Source: Parasphingopyxis algicola (GTDB lineage: Bacteria > Pseudomonadota > Alphaproteobacteria > Sphingomonadales > Sphingomonadaceae). Taken from it: DNA of 64,000 bases. This document shows, one piece after another, positions 1-9,421 of this stretch. A model generated the notes under the pieces. It was not told the origin of the DNA and made no database searches. It saw nothing but the letters and a program-made list of their open reading frames with translations. The position numbers and the translations under genes are program-made. Where the stretch lies: positions 2,430,501-2,494,500 of the forward strand of contig NZ_CP051131.1 in NCBI RefSeq assembly GCF_013378075.1, given 5' to 3'. Position 1 is the stretch's first letter; each line of letters opens with the position of its first letter.

Positions 1-42
1 CCGGCATCCGCCGTGCTGCTGGACGCGTCGGCCATGCGCGCC

Positions 43-423
43 CTAATCCGATTTCTTTTTGGCGGCCTTTTTCGCCGGCGCCTTGCGGGTGCGCGGCGGG
101 CCGGACGCGGTTCCAGCTTCGCTGGGCGCGATGCGCGACAGCGCCTCCTCGATCCGCACGAGCCGTTCGTCCATCGTCATCAGTCGCTCGCCGATCGCGG
201 TGATATCGGCTCGGCTCGGCATGTTGAAGAATTCGAGATTCTTCGACATCTGGTCGGACACGCCCTTTTGAACCTTGGCACCGAGCTCCGTGCCGACGCC
301 GGACGACCGGGCGAAAAGTTCGGTATTGAATATCGCTTTCGACATCTCGTCGAAGCGCGCTTCGAGATCGCTCATGGCTTTACGGATGGTATCGAGCGGA
401 TCGGCGGGTGTGTTGTCGGCCAT
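43..423 (-). CDS. phasin-like coiled-coil protein with Lys-rich tail
   Basis: A 126-residue soluble protein of unassigned function. The first 100 residues are charged and strongly helical, and the last 20 are Ala/Pro/Lys-rich (ending KKAAKKKSD), a layout seen in polyhydroxyalkanoate granule-associated (phasin/PhaE-like) and other nucleoid- or granule-binding proteins. The ATG has a good GGAGGA ribosome site. It is transcribed in the same direction as the DUF6445 gene upstream, 57 bases away. No PHA synthase is visible in the window, so the phasin link is inference from composition only. Confidence 0.6.
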   Translation of the reverse strand: MADNTPADPLDTIRKAMSDLEARFDEMSKAIFNTELFARSSGVGTELGAKVQKGVSDQMSKNLEFFNMPSRADITAIGERLMTMDERLVRIEEALSRIAPSEAGTASGPPRTRKAPAKKAAKKKSD

Positions 424-480
424 ATAGTCCTCCCCTTCGGAGCTGCGGAGTATGGCGCGGGGCCGGCCGCGAGTCGAGCG

Positions 481-1089
481 TCACGCCGCGGCGGCGAAGA
501 ACATCAGATAGACGAGCCGGCCCGTCTCCGGACTTTTGCCGAAGCCGGGTCCGGCATTATGGAACTGCCACGGCTTGAACAGGATCAGCCGGTTGAACCG
601 CATCGGGATACGCGAGATGCGCTCCCATTTTCCCGGCTTCGTCGTGTCCGTGTTGACGACATCCTCGATCAGCATGTTGGGATCGGCATAGCCGGTTGCC
701 GCCAGTTTGGCCGGATCGTCCGGCACGGCTTCGAGACCGGTGCGGCGGTGTCGGAAGAAATCGGTGCCGCCCCGGCAATGCTCGTCAAGGCTCAGATACA
801 GGATGCCCGAATAGAAACAGGGATCGATATGCACGCCGCTCCGGCCCTTGTCGGCTTTCAGCGTCAGCCGGCAATGGCGGTGGCTGGTGCTGGGATCGGC
901 TTTGACGGGCGTGCCGACGATCCGCGACACGCTGGTATCGAGTCCCTCGATCGGGAGCGGCCTGGTCGAGAGCAGCCCCGGATAATTGCCCTTCTTGAAT
1001 GCCGGATCGTAATCGAGAGCCAGCGCCTGACGGCGCGCGCCATGCGGATCGCGGAGGAAATCGTCGATAACGATAAGCGAGGGCAGCAT
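481..1089 (-). CDS. DUF6445 family protein
   Basis: A 202-residue protein that fits the DUF6445 family. It begins with a short hydrophobic strand followed by DDFL, and has a central HIDPCFYSGILYLS segment and a late FKPWQFHNAGPGFG segment. The His-x-Asp in the first and the His in the second have the spacing expected of the iron-binding HxD...H set of 2-oxoglutarate/Fe(II) oxygenase-like double-stranded beta-helix folds. The substrate is unknown. The ATG start is the first in frame. Function beyond the fold is inference. Confidence 0.65.
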   Translation of the reverse strand: MLPSLIVIDDFLRDPHGARRQALALDYDPAFKKGNYPGLLSTRPLPIEGLDTSVSRIVGTPVKADPSTSHRHCRLTLKADKGRSGVHIDPCFYSGILYLSLDEHCRGGTDFFRHRRTGLEAVPDDPAKLAATGYADPNMLIEDVVNTDTTKPGKWERISRIPMRFNRLILFKPWQFHNAGPGFGKSPETGRLVYLMFFAAAA

Positions 1090-1261
1090 GGACGAACACC
1101 TGGATCGCGGGCGGATAACGAACGGGCTCCGGCGTGTTTCATCGCCGGTCCACTGTCAAGCGGATGCCCGGCAATCAGGGGCTTTACGCATTTGCGCGGC
1201 CCCGGCGGTTCGGGCATGATCGAACTCGAATCAATAACCCCAGAAGATCGGGAGACAGATC

Positions 1262-1609
1262 ATGCATGCCGTCCTTACGTCCCGCGCGCCGCTCGCTCTT
1301 GCTCTTTTCACCATGGCTGGTCTGGCTGCCTGTGGCGGTGGTCCGACGCCCGGCCCCGGCGATTTTGCCGCGGCCTGCAATGCGAATGGCAATCTCTCGG
1401 CCGATATCTGCGATTGTCTCGATGAACAGGCGCAGGAACTTTCGCCTGAAACCCACGCGTTCGTGATCGCGACCATCGCCGAAGACGAGGCGGAGGCTCA
1501 GCGTCTGCGCCCCGATCTCGACGAAGCCCAGGCTTTGGCCGCCGGCCAGTTTATCTCGCGCGGTATTCAGGAGTGCATCATCGACCTGCCAGACATGGCC
1601 GAAGGATAG
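1262..1609 (+). CDS. small lipoprotein, unknown function
   Basis: A 115-residue protein with an N-terminal hydrophobic stretch ending in a lipobox (LAAC, Cys24), so it is probably a lipoprotein anchored in the envelope. After a Gly/Pro linker the mature part is small and acidic, with Cys residues in CNANG, CDCL and ECI, suggesting disulfide bonds. A GGGAGA ribosome site precedes the ATG. It lies 11 bases upstream of the CitE-like lyase gene and could be co-transcribed. I do not recognise a named family. Confidence 0.6.
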   Translation: MHAVLTSRAPLALALFTMAGLAACGGGPTPGPGDFAAACNANGNLSADICDCLDEQAQELSPETHAFVIATIAEDEAEAQRLRPDLDEAQALAAGQFISRGIQECIIDLPDMAEG

Positions 1610-1620
1610 ACGCCGCTTCC

Positions 1621-2508
1621 ATGTCGACCATTCCAAGAAGCTGGCTGTTCGTCCCGGCCGATAGCGACAAGAAGATCGCCAAGGCGCTCGGCGGCGAAGC
1701 CGACGCGATTATCCTCGATCTGGAGGATTCGGTCGCCGAAGCCAATAAACCGGCGGCCCGCGAAACCGCTGCGGCAGCGGTGGCCGACGCCGATCGTGAT
1801 CGGCCGCAGCTGTGGATCCGGATCAACCCGCCCGACAGCGGCTTGGCGGAAGCCGATCTCGCCGCCATTATTCGTACGCGGCCTTACGGCGTCATGGTTC
1901 CGAAAACCGAAAGCGGCTCGGATATCGATACGCTGCGCCGCATGCTCGACGCCGAGGAAGGCGCGCAGCGCGTGCAGGTCGGCTCGACGAAAATCAGCGC
2001 CGTCGCCACCGAAACGGCGGCCAGTCTTTTCGGCCTCGGAAGCTATGCGGGCGTGAGCGACAGGCTCGCGGCCCTGACTTGGGGCGCCGAGGATCTCTCC
2101 GCGGCGCTCGGCGCGTCGAGCAAGTTCGACGCGGACGGCGAACTCAGCTTCACCTACCGGTTGGCCCGTTCGCTCTGCCTGGCGGGCGCCGTGGCGGCAG
2201 ACGTCCAGCCCGTTGACAGCCTGTACGGCGATTTTCGCGATCAGGAGGGATTGAAAGCGGATTGCGAGAAGGGCCGGCGCGAGGGCTTCACCGGTAAGCT
2301 GGCGATCCACCCGGCCCAGGTGCCGGTGATCAACGCGGCGTTCACGCCGAGCGATGCCGAAGTCGAACATGCCCGCAAGGTCGTCGACCTGTTCGCCGCC
2401 AATCCCGATTTGGGCACGATCGGGCTCGACGGCAAAATGCTCGATCGCCCGCATTTGCTGCAGGCCCAAAGGGTCCTCGACCGCGCCGATCTGAGCGGGC
2501 CCGGCTGA
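1621..2508 (+). CDS. HpcH/HpaI aldolase/citrate lyase (CitE-like) family CoA ester lyase
   Basis: A 295-residue TIM-barrel protein of the CitE/CoA ester lyase family, which cleaves or forms C-C bonds in malyl-, citramalyl- or related CoA esters using Mg2+. It opens with RSWLFVPADS and has LDLEDSVAEANK (metal-binding Asp/Glu region), the RINPPDSG strand and the conserved KLAIHPAQV near the end. The ATG at 1621 was chosen over an in-frame start 48 bases upstream, because that one overlaps the lipoprotein gene and adds non-family residues. The exact CoA substrate cannot be told from sequence. Confidence 0.88.
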   Translation: MSTIPRSWLFVPADSDKKIAKALGGEADAIILDLEDSVAEANKPAARETAAAAVADADRDRPQLWIRINPPDSGLAEADLAAIIRTRPYGVMVPKTESGSDIDTLRRMLDAEEGAQRVQVGSTKISAVATETAASLFGLGSYAGVSDRLAALTWGAEDLSAALGASSKFDADGELSFTYRLARSLCLAGAVAADVQPVDSLYGDFRDQEGLKADCEKGRREGFTGKLAIHPAQVPVINAAFTPSDAEVEHARKVVDLFAANPDLGTIGLDGKMLDRPHLLQAQRVLDRADLSGPG

Positions 2509-2638
2509 TCGAAACCACATATCGGTTCATCGAAGAGCTGTTTTCCCGAAAGGCGCTTGGTTCGATACGCACTAAGAATCTTTGGCGATGCGGATCGGGT
2601 CGACCGGGGCGCGGACCGAACGGGAAAGGGGCAACGGG

Positions 2639-3556
2639 ATGGATCGGGTAATTTCAAGACGAGCCGGTGCGACCATGATCGCGACGACGTGGTTGATGGC
2701 CGCGAGCGCCGCGCTGGCGACGCCGCAAGAGGATGCCGACGCGCTCTTCGCGGCACAGAATTGGAGCGAGGCGGCGCGCGCCTATGAAGCGCTGCTCGAA
2801 ACCGACGCTGGAAATGGGACGAACTGGTTCAACCTGGCGCAGGCCCGGCATTCCGCCGAAGATCATGCCGGCGCCCGCACCGCCTATTTACGGGCGATCG
2901 AAGCCGGCGCCGCGCCGGTGCCGAGAATCCGCTATCACCTGGCCCGAGCGCTGATGTCGCTTGGCGAGCGTGAGGCTGCGCTGACCGAACTCGAAACGCT
3001 TGCCGCGACGGGCGGCCCGCCGGCGAGTGTGATCCGGGGCACCGTCGAATTCGCGGCGCTGGCCGAAGAAGCCCGATTCGCGGCCGTCGTCGAAGCGCTG
3101 ACGCCGTGTACCGGCCCCGAATACCGGGCGTTCGACTTCTGGCTTGGGCAGTGGGACGTGACCGCCGGTGCCGCAACCCAACCGACGGCCAGCAGCCGGA
3201 TTTCATCAAAACATGGCGGCTGTGTCGTGCTCGAAGAATATGATGCGGGCGGCTATACGGGGATGAGTATCAACTTTTACGACGTCACATCGGACCGCTG
3301 GCATCAAAGCTGGATGGCGAACAACGGTGTACCGGTCTATCTCGAAGGCAATCTCGATGAAACCGGCGCCATGGTCCTCAGCGATGCCGATTTGCCGATC
3401 AGCACGGCCACGGGCACGATTAACCGCGTCACCTGGTCGACCAATGAAGATGGCAGTGTCCGCCAGTTCTGGGAAGTCTCGACGGATGGCGGCGAGACCT
3501 GGTCGACCGCTTTCGACGGCCGGTATGTGCGGCGCGAGGCGAGCTCGGCAGAATAA
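2639..3556 (+). CDS. secreted tetratricopeptide-repeat protein with DUF1579-like C-terminal domain
   Basis: About 305 residues. After a hydrophobic export signal (MIATTWLMAASAALA) come TPR-like helices (DADALFAAQNWSEAARAYE and following, roughly residues 35-150). A beta-rich domain starting FDFWLGQWDVTAG follows and resembles DUF1579-type proteins of Sphingomonadales. It is probably periplasmic, with TPR repeats for protein contact. The ATG at 2639 follows an AAAGGGG ribosome site and was preferred to an earlier in-frame ATG at 2582. Its stop is 6 bases from the convergent COG4223 gene. The ligand is unknown. Confidence 0.7.
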   Translation: MDRVISRRAGATMIATTWLMAASAALATPQEDADALFAAQNWSEAARAYEALLETDAGNGTNWFNLAQARHSAEDHAGARTAYLRAIEAGAAPVPRIRYHLARALMSLGEREAALTELETLAATGGPPASVIRGTVEFAALAEEARFAAVVEALTPCTGPEYRAFDFWLGQWDVTAGAATQPTASSRISSKHGGCVVLEEYDAGGYTGMSINFYDVTSDRWHQSWMANNGVPVYLEGNLDETGAMVLSDADLPISTATGTINRVTWSTNEDGSVRQFWEVSTDGGETWSTAFDGRYVRREASSAE

Positions 3557-3562
3557 GCTCGT

Positions 3563-4489
3563 CTATTCGGCGGAATCCGCGTCTTCGCGCGCGGCCTCTT
3601 CGCGCTGTCGCTGTCGTTCGGCGATGCGCGGCTCCATCAGCGCAATGGTCTCGATCCGGTCGAGCGCGTTGCGCGCGGCGATGTATCGGCGGGCATCGGC
3701 GATCCACTGATCGGCCTCCTCGCGGCCGGGCAGGCGGAGGATTTCGGCAAGCGCCGTATCCACCTGGCCGACGGCCAGCTTGTCACGGGCTCGCTGGAGC
3801 CGCTGGCGCGGCGCCGGCGAAGGTGTCCCTTCCTGCCGGAGAACAAAGAGTTCGGAGAACTCCCGTCGCGTCGCGTCCCACCAGCTTTCGCCCTCGCCGA
3901 TGCCGATCAGCGCGGGTTCGAGCGCGGTGAGGCGGGACTGGAGCCCGTCCAGCGTCACCGGCTGCTGCGATGCCGCGATCACCCGCGCCACCGCTTCGGG
4001 CGCCGACCGGCCGAAGCGTTCGCGCAGCAGGCCCTCGATATAGCCGAGCGCGACGCCGCGATCGAGCGCGCGGCGCGCGGCAAAGGCGACGAGCAGCCCT
4101 TCGGCGCGATCGGCGTTGCCGGCGGCCGCGCCCGCACGCGTGCCGATCCGGTCGATCCGGTCTTCGAGCTGGGCGACGCGCCGGGCCAGGGTTGCACGGT
4201 CGGCCTCGATCTCGGCCGGGTCGGGCGCTTCGCCGACTGGCGCTCCGGGCGTTCCGAGTTCGGTTTCGTCGAGCTGCCGTTCGAGCGCCGCGACGGCCGC
4301 GCTGCTTTCCGGCGAGGCCGGGTTTTCCTCTTCGACCGCGAAGATACCCATCGATCCGCCATAATTGACGAGGAACCAGCCCATCCCGATGACCCCGCCA
4401 AGAAAGGCGACGCCGGCGATGATGAGGACGCGGATCAGGGATCGCCGCGGCGTATCCTCGGTTTCGATCGGCTCGTAATCGCGCGGCAT
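3563..4489 (-). CDS. COG4223 mitofilin-like inner-membrane protein
   Basis: A 308-residue protein with one transmembrane helix at about residues 17-39, then an acidic linker, a coiled coil (about 85-125) and a helical C-terminal domain ending in a charged tail. This architecture and its place directly downstream of hemC-hemD match the COG4223 proteins of alphaproteobacteria, which are related to mitochondrial mitofilin/Mic60 and implicated in inner-membrane shaping. hemY, often the next gene in related genomes, is absent here. The gene is read in the same direction as hemD, 54 bases downstream, so co-transcription is likely. Confidence 0.72.
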   Translation of the reverse strand: MPRDYEPIETEDTPRRSLIRVLIIAGVAFLGGVIGMGWFLVNYGGSMGIFAVEEENPASPESSAAVAALERQLDETELGTPGAPVGEAPDPAEIEADRATLARRVAQLEDRIDRIGTRAGAAAGNADRAEGLLVAFAARRALDRGVALGYIEGLLRERFGRSAPEAVARVIAASQQPVTLDGLQSRLTALEPALIGIGEGESWWDATRREFSELFVLRQEGTPSPAPRQRLQRARDKLAVGQVDTALAEILRLPGREEADQWIADARRYIAARNALDRIETIALMEPRIAERQRQREEAAREDADSAE

Positions 4490-4543
4490 AAGGCGGTTCC
4501 AGCTTCCCTAAATATGTGCGGCCAGGCGCACCGGGCGGATGCT

Positions 4544-5236
4544 TTACCCGATCGCACCGGCCCCGCCTAGTGAGGATGCAGCGGCGAGCATGGCGTCGTC
4601 GGTCGGCCGTTCGGCGGCGATCGCCGTCCGCCAGCTCCGCCCCGCCGCTGCGAGCGCGGCCTCGCTGATCGCCACGAGCGAGAGCGTTTCGCGTGCGACG
4701 GCCTGCGCCGTGCACAGCTCGTCCAGATATCGGCCCGAACGCGGCGAGTGGACGAGGAGGATATCGCCGCTTCCGACCGCGTCCGTCAGATCAGGCGGCG
4801 CCACGCGCGCCGCGGCGTAGACGGGAGTCCGCGTGACCGTGAGGCCGGTCTCGTCGAACGGACGCGTCGCTTCGCCCGCCGGATGGAAGATACGGCGCAT
4901 GCCGTCGGCGCGCAGCCGGTCCGCCATCTCTTCTACGTCGGAAGCGCCGGCGATGATCGTCTCGAAACCGATCGCCTGCGCAGCCTCGGCGGTTTGCGCG
5001 CCAACGGCATACAGCGGCAGATAGTGATAGCGGGCGAGACCGATTCCGCCGGACCGCGCGCTGTTGGCGCTCGTCATCAGCACCGCGTCGAACGCGTCGG
5101 GCCCGGGCGGATCCCAGTCCAGCGGCGCGATCTCGAACAGCGGGATGACGGTTGCCGCCCAGCCCTGTTTCCGGGCGCGATCCGCGGTCGTGCTGGCGCC
5201 CGGCTCGGGCCGCAGGATGACCAGCCGTGACGTCAT
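4544..5236 (-). CDS. hemD: uroporphyrinogen-III synthase
   Basis: A 230-residue HemD that cyclises hydroxymethylbilane to uroporphyrinogen III, inverting ring D, in the cytoplasmic tetrapyrrole pathway. The N-terminus (RLVILRPEPGAS) and the two-lobed layout with a central SANSARSGG segment and a later LLVHSPRSG strand are family-like. The ATG at 5236 was chosen because it overlaps the hemC stop as ATGA, the usual translational coupling; upstream in-frame codons run through hemC. Sequence conservation in HemD is low, so the call rests partly on the hemC neighbour. Confidence 0.9.
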   Translation of the reverse strand: MTSRLVILRPEPGASTTADRARKQGWAATVIPLFEIAPLDWDPPGPDAFDAVLMTSANSARSGGIGLARYHYLPLYAVGAQTAEAAQAIGFETIIAGASDVEEMADRLRADGMRRIFHPAGEATRPFDETGLTVTRTPVYAAARVAPPDLTDAVGSGDILLVHSPRSGRYLDELCTAQAVARETLSLVAISEAALAAAGRSWRTAIAAERPTDDAMLAAASSLGGAGAIG

Positions 5237-6153
5237 CCGGCGAACAGGGTCCGGACGGCCGGACTCGCGCCGTCGAGCAGCGATCGGCCGAGATTCCCGC
5301 CGATTTCCAGGCGGTTGGAGGGCGGGCCCTCGGCCGAAAGGGCGATTTTGTCGCTTCCGTCGTGGAGGAGCAGTTCGGCATGCACGGTCATGACGCCATC
5401 GCGGATGTGGGCCAATGCGGCCACGGGCGAATGGCAGTCGGCGCCGAGCGCATAGAGCAATGCGCGCTCGGCATCGATGCATTGGAAGGTGTCGGGATCG
5501 TTGATGCCGCCGATCAGCGAGCGGACTGTTTTGTTTGCAGCCAGAGTCTCGATGCCGATCGCCCCCTGCTGGGCAGCCGGCAACACTGTCCCGACCGGAA
5601 TGCCCGTGCCTATATCGCGATGGCCGAGCCGGTCCAGTCCGGCCGCGGCAAGCAGTGTGGCGTCGACCGAGCCGCTTTCGACCGCCGCGAGCCGGGTTGC
5701 GACATTGCCGCGCAGCGTTTCGATCGAAAGATCCGGCCTGAGGTTCAGCAACTGCGCAGCCCGTCTCGGCGACGACGTACCGACCCTGGCGCCCCTGGAG
5801 AGATCGTCGAGACTGTCGGCGCCGATCAGCCGGTCGCGCACATCGGCGCGCGGCAGGTTGGCGGCGAGGACGATCTCGGCCGGCCGGATCGTCTCGACAT
5901 CCTTCATCGAATGAACCGCGAAATCGATCTCGCGCTCGCCGAGCGCGCGGTCGAGTTCCTTGGTCCAGAGTGCCTTGCCGCCGATTTCGGCCAGCGGTCG
6001 ATCCTGAACCTTGTCGCCCGTGGTCTTGACGGGGACTATCGCGATGTCGCCATCGGTCATTCTATGCGCATCGATCAGCGCCGCCTTGACCATATGTGCC
6101 TGGGCCATGGCGAGCGGCGAGCCTCGCGTGCCGAGCCGGAGGGGAGTGTCCAT
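5233..6153 (-). CDS. hemC: hydroxymethylbilane synthase (porphobilinogen deaminase)
   Basis: A 306-residue enzyme that joins four porphobilinogen units into hydroxymethylbilane. The family N-terminus RLGTRGSPLAMAQA, catalytic Asp85 in HSMKD, the Arg-rich GTSSPRRAAQL cofactor-binding loop and Cys240 in GADCHSPVAA (the thioether attachment site of the dipyrromethane cofactor) are all present. The ATG has a GGAGGGGA ribosome site. It overlaps hemD by 4 bases and is divergent from tsaD across about 40 bases, which must hold both promoters. Confidence 0.97.
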   Translation of the reverse strand: MDTPLRLGTRGSPLAMAQAHMVKAALIDAHRMTDGDIAIVPVKTTGDKVQDRPLAEIGGKALWTKELDRALGEREIDFAVHSMKDVETIRPAEIVLAANLPRADVRDRLIGADSLDDLSRGARVGTSSPRRAAQLLNLRPDLSIETLRGNVATRLAAVESGSVDATLLAAAGLDRLGHRDIGTGIPVGTVLPAAQQGAIGIETLAANKTVRSLIGGINDPDTFQCIDAERALLYALGADCHSPVAALAHIRDGVMTVHAELLLHDGSDKIALSAEGPPSNRLEIGGNLGRSLLDGASPAVRTLFAG

Positions 6154-6194
6154 AAGGCTTGTGCTAGCCCGGGATGCGGTGGCAGGGAAGGGTC

Positions 6195-7229
6195 ATGGCG
6201 ATCATTCTGGGTCTCGAATCGAGCTGCGACGAAACCGCGGCCGCGCTGGTGACGAGCGAGCGCGAAATCCGCGCCCATGCGCTGGCCGGGCAGGAAGAAG
6301 CGCATCGGCCTTTTGGCGGGGTCGTGCCCGAAATCGCGGCGCGCGCGCATGTCGACGTCATGACGCCACTTGTCGAGCAGGTGTTTGAAGAATCAGGCCT
6401 TTCACTGTCCGATATCGACGCGGTGGCGGCGACGGCAGGGCCCGGTCTGATCGGCGGCGTGATGGTCGGGCTGATGACGGGCAAGGCGTTGGCGCTCGCC
6501 GGCGGCAAGCCGCTGGTCGCGGTCAATCATCTCGAGGGTCATGCCCTGTCGCCGCGGCTTGTCGACCCTTCGCTGGAATTCCCCTATCTGCTCCTCCTCG
6601 TGTCGGGCGGCCATTGCCAGCTGCTGCTGGTCGAAGGCGTCGGCGCCTACCGGCGGCTCGCGACGACGATCGACGATGCAGCCGGCGAAGCTTATGACAA
6701 GACGGCCAAACTGCTCGGGCTCGGCTTTCCGGGCGGGCCCGCCGTCGAACATGCGGCGAAGGGCGGCGATCCCAAGGCCGTACCGCTGCCCCGCCCGCTG
6801 GTCGGTACCGCCGAACCGCATTTCTCCTTTGCCGGGCTCAAATCGGCCGTGCTGCGCGCGCGCGACAGTGGCCGATATGCGTCCGAAGACATTGCCGCGA
6901 GCTTTCAGGCGGCGACGATCGATTGTCTTGTCGATCGGACGGCAAAGGCACTCGGATCGCTCGATGCCGTCAACGCCCTGGTGGTCGCGGGCGGCGTTGC
7001 GTCCAATCAGGCGATCCGGGACGCGCTGGAGGCGCTGGCCGCGGATGCGGGCCTTCCCTTCATCGCCCCGCCGCCCTGGCTGTGCACCGACAATGCGGCG
7101 ATGATCGCCTGGGCCGGTGCCGAGCGGTTCGGCGCGGGTTTGACGGATCCACTCGACATCCCGGCCCGCGCCCGCTGGCCGCTCGACGACGATGCGGCTA
7201 AGGCCCGGGGGGCAGGAGTGAAGGCATGA
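6195..7229 (+). CDS. tsaD: tRNA N6-adenosine threonylcarbamoyltransferase TsaD
   Basis: A 344-residue ASKHA-fold ATPase that transfers threonylcarbamoyl to A37 of ANN-decoding tRNAs together with TsaB/TsaE. Seen are the N-terminal [10 protein letters not shown], the metal-binding NHLEGH (His112, His116), VSGGHCQL, and a C-terminal [12 protein letters not shown] segment. The ATG at 6195 follows an AGGGAAGGG ribosome site and gives the family start [11 protein letters not shown]; a nearby in-frame ATG at 6174 would add seven non-conserved residues. It overlaps gpsA by 4 bases. Confidence 0.97.
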   Translation: MAIILGLESSCDETAAALVTSEREIRAHALAGQEEAHRPFGGVVPEIAARAHVDVMTPLVEQVFEESGLSLSDIDAVAATAGPGLIGGVMVGLMTGKALALAGGKPLVAVNHLEGHALSPRLVDPSLEFPYLLLLVSGGHCQLLLVEGVGAYRRLATTIDDAAGEAYDKTAKLLGLGFPGGPAVEHAAKGGDPKAVPLPRPLVGTAEPHFSFAGLKSAVLRARDSGRYASEDIAASFQAATIDCLVDRTAKALGSLDAVNALVVAGGVASNQAIRDALEALAADAGLPFIAPPPWLCTDNAAMIAWAGAERFGAGLTDPLDIPARARWPLDDDAAKARGAGVKA

Positions 7230-8212
7230 CGATAGAGACGATTGGCGTCATCGGCGGCGGCGCCTGGGGCACGGCGCTCGCACAAAGCGCGGCGGTGGGC
7301 GGTGATCCCGTCATTCTCTGGGCACGCGAAGGCGAGGTGGTCCGCGCGATCAACGATCAATGCGCCAATCCGCTGTTCCTTCCCAATATCCAGCTGTCGC
7401 GCAAGATCCGGGCGACGAGCCAGATCGACGACCTGGCCGATTGCGACGCCATTCTCGTCGTCGCCCCGGCCCAGCATGTCCGCGATATTCTCGGGTCCGC
7501 ATCGATCGGCTTCGCGCCGCTGATTCTCTGCGCCAAGGGGATCGAGGCCGGTTCGAAAAAGTTGATGAGCGAGGTTGCGGCGGAGGTCTATCCAGGCTCG
7601 CCGATCGCCGTCCTGTCCGGGCCGACCTTCGCACACGAAGTGGCCGCAGGCCTGCCGGCAGCTGTGACTCTGGCCTGCGAGGACCAGACGCTCGGTCAGT
7701 CGCTCGCGGCGCGCCTCGCCAACCCGGCATTCCGGCCCTATCTGTCGAAGGATGTCGTGGGCGCCGAAATCGGCGGCGCGGTGAAGAATGTCCTCGCGAT
7801 CGCCTGCGGCGTGGTCGAGGGAAAGCGGCTCGGTCAGAACGCCCGCGCGGCGCTCATCTCGCGGGGCTTTGCCGAAATGACGCGGTTCGGCCTCGCGCGC
7901 GGCGCCGAGGCGGAAACATTGGCCGGGCTATCGGGGCTCGGCGATCTCGTATTGACCTGTTCCTCGACGAATTCGCGCAACTTCTCGCTCGGCAAGGGGC
8001 TCGGCGAAGGAAAGTCGGCCGAGGAGTTGCTGGCCGACCGGACGACCGTTGCCGAAGGCGCGCATACCGCGCCGGTGCTGCGCGAAGCGGCCCATGACGC
8101 GGATGTCGAGATGCCGATCACCGAGGCGGTCTGCGCGATGCTCGAAGGCGCGATGTCGGTCGATGCGACGGTCGAAGCGCTGATGGCCCGGCCGCTCAAG
8201 AGCGAGCGCTAG
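7226..8212 (+). CDS. gpsA: glycerol-3-phosphate dehydrogenase [NAD(P)+]
   Basis: A 328-residue cytosolic enzyme that reduces dihydroxyacetone phosphate to sn-glycerol 3-phosphate for phospholipid synthesis. It has the NAD(P) Rossmann loop [10 protein letters not shown], the [11 protein letters not shown] segment, catalytic Lys in [11 protein letters not shown] and the substrate-binding SRGFAEM region. The ATG overlaps the tsaD stop, so the two are translationally coupled. It converges on the small DUF1674 gene 46 bases away. Confidence 0.97.
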   Translation: MTIETIGVIGGGAWGTALAQSAAVGGDPVILWAREGEVVRAINDQCANPLFLPNIQLSRKIRATSQIDDLADCDAILVVAPAQHVRDILGSASIGFAPLILCAKGIEAGSKKLMSEVAAEVYPGSPIAVLSGPTFAHEVAAGLPAAVTLACEDQTLGQSLAARLANPAFRPYLSKDVVGAEIGGAVKNVLAIACGVVEGKRLGQNARAALISRGFAEMTRFGLARGAEAETLAGLSGLGDLVLTCSSTNSRNFSLGKGLGEGKSAEELLADRTTVAEGAHTAPVLREAAHDADVEMPITEAVCAMLEGAMSVDATVEALMARPLKSER

Positions 8213-8258
8213 GGCGTCGGTCCCAGGACCCTCGCGTTCGCGAGAGTTGACGAAACCG

Positions 8259-8429
8259 TCAAAAATCCCAGCAGATTCCTTCATGCTCCCAGTCGCCATA
8301 GCGAGTGGGCTCGAGACCGTCCTTGCCGCCATGTTCGGCTTTGGGCTCGACGGCTTTCGGCTCGGGAACCGGGGGGTTTTCCGATAGATGCGCGGGAACC
8401 TTGACCCAGTCCGGGCGTTTTCCAGCCAT
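8259..8429 (-). CDS. DUF1674 / succinate dehydrogenase assembly factor 4-like protein
   Basis: A 56-residue protein of the DUF1674 (SDHAF4) family, which in mitochondria helps assemble the flavinylated succinate dehydrogenase subunit. The signature sits at the C-terminus: an EPTRYGDWEHEGICWDF block is nearly invariant in the family. The ATG at 8429 has an AGGA site just upstream, and a TTG 12 bases earlier is less likely. The gene lies on the minus strand between gpsA and htpX, divergent from htpX by 65 bases. The role is taken from the family and not shown here. Confidence 0.85.
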   Translation of the reverse strand: MAGKRPDWVKVPAHLSENPPVPEPKAVEPKAEHGGKDGLEPTRYGDWEHEGICWDF

Positions 8430-8494
8430 ATCGTCCTCCAATTGCCAAATTGCCTGCCAATCCCCATTTTGGGGCTTGAAGACGGAGACGCAAG

Positions 8495-9421
8495 GTGAAC
8501 CAGTTCAAAACGCTTATCATGCTGGCGGTCATGACCGCGCTCTTCATGGGTGTCGGGCTGATGCTCGGCGGCCGGGTGGGGATGATCCTCGCCCTGATCG
8601 TGGCGGCGGGGATGAATCTTTTTACCTATTGGAATGCCGACAAGATCGTCCTCCGGATGCACAACGCACGCGAGGTCGATGCGCGCACGGCACCGGAATT
8701 TTACGGCCTCGTCCAGCAGCTTGCCCGGAAGGCCGGGCTGCCGATGCCGAAGGTCTACATCATCGATTCGCCGCATCCCAACGCCTTCGCCACCGGCCGC
8801 AACCCGGAAAATGCCGCGGTCGCGGCGACGTCGGGACTGCTCGACATCCTCGACCGTGACGAGGTGGAGGGCGTGATGGCGCACGAACTCGCCCATGTCC
8901 GCAACCGCGATACGCTGATCATGACGATGACGGCGACGATCGCCGGTGCGATCTCGATGCTGGCGAGTTACGGCTACTTCTTCCGGGGCGGCGGCGGACG
9001 GGCCGGGATCGCCGCGCTTGTCGCCGTCTTTATCGCGCCGTTCGCCGCGATGATCGTCCAGATGGCGATCAGCCGGACCCGCGAATATGGCGCGGACCGG
9101 GGCGGCGCGGAAATCTCGGGCAAGCCCGAGGCGTTGGCGACGGCGCTCGCCAAGCTCGCCAACGGTGCGTCGAAGATCCACAACCCGGTCGTCGACCGCA
9201 ATCCGGCGGCCGCACAGCTCTATATCGTTCCGGCCCTGTTCGGCGGCGCGCGCAGCCTCTTCTCGACGCATCCCGATACGGGCAGCCGGATTGCGGAGCT
9301 CGAGAAAATGGCCTCGGTAATCGATAGCGGTTCGGCCGGATCGTTCGGTGCGGGCAAGACTCTGGGCCAAGAGCCTGCGCGGCGCGGTAGCGCGCTCGAT
9401 CCCCATGGGCGCGATCGCTGA
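8495..9421 (+). CDS. htpX: zinc metalloprotease HtpX
   Basis: A 308-residue inner-membrane M48 protease that degrades misfolded membrane proteins. Two N-terminal transmembrane segments (about residues 6-46) precede the zinc motif HELAH (His130, Glu131, His134), two more hydrophobic segments (about 145-190) and an EYGAD motif carrying the third ligand. The start is GTG with an upstream GGAGACGCAAG stretch. The TGA stop at 9419-9421 overlaps the probable non-standard start of rsmB. Confidence 0.95.
   Translation: MNQFKTLIMLAVMTALFMGVGLMLGGRVGMILALIVAAGMNLFTYWNADKIVLRMHNAREVDARTAPEFYGLVQQLARKAGLPMPKVYIIDSPHPNAFATGRNPENAAVAATSGLLDILDRDEVEGVMAHELAHVRNRDTLIMTMTATIAGAISMLASYGYFFRGGGGRAGIAALVAVFIAPFAAMIVQMAISRTREYGADRGGAEISGKPEALATALAKLANGASKIHNPVVDRNPAAAQLYIVPALFGGARSLFSTHPDTGSRIAELEKMASVIDSGSAGSFGAGKTLGQEPARRGSALDPHGRDR

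Noticed and set aside
13-1425. Long plus-strand open frame opposite the first two genes
   Set aside because: It is the Arg/Ala/Gly-rich antisense shadow of two well-supported minus-strand genes in GC-rich DNA.
8247-8266. Hairpin TTGACG-AAAC-CGTCAA after gpsA as a terminator
   Set aside because: Only 6 bp, no T run on either strand, and it overlaps the stop of the DUF1674 gene.
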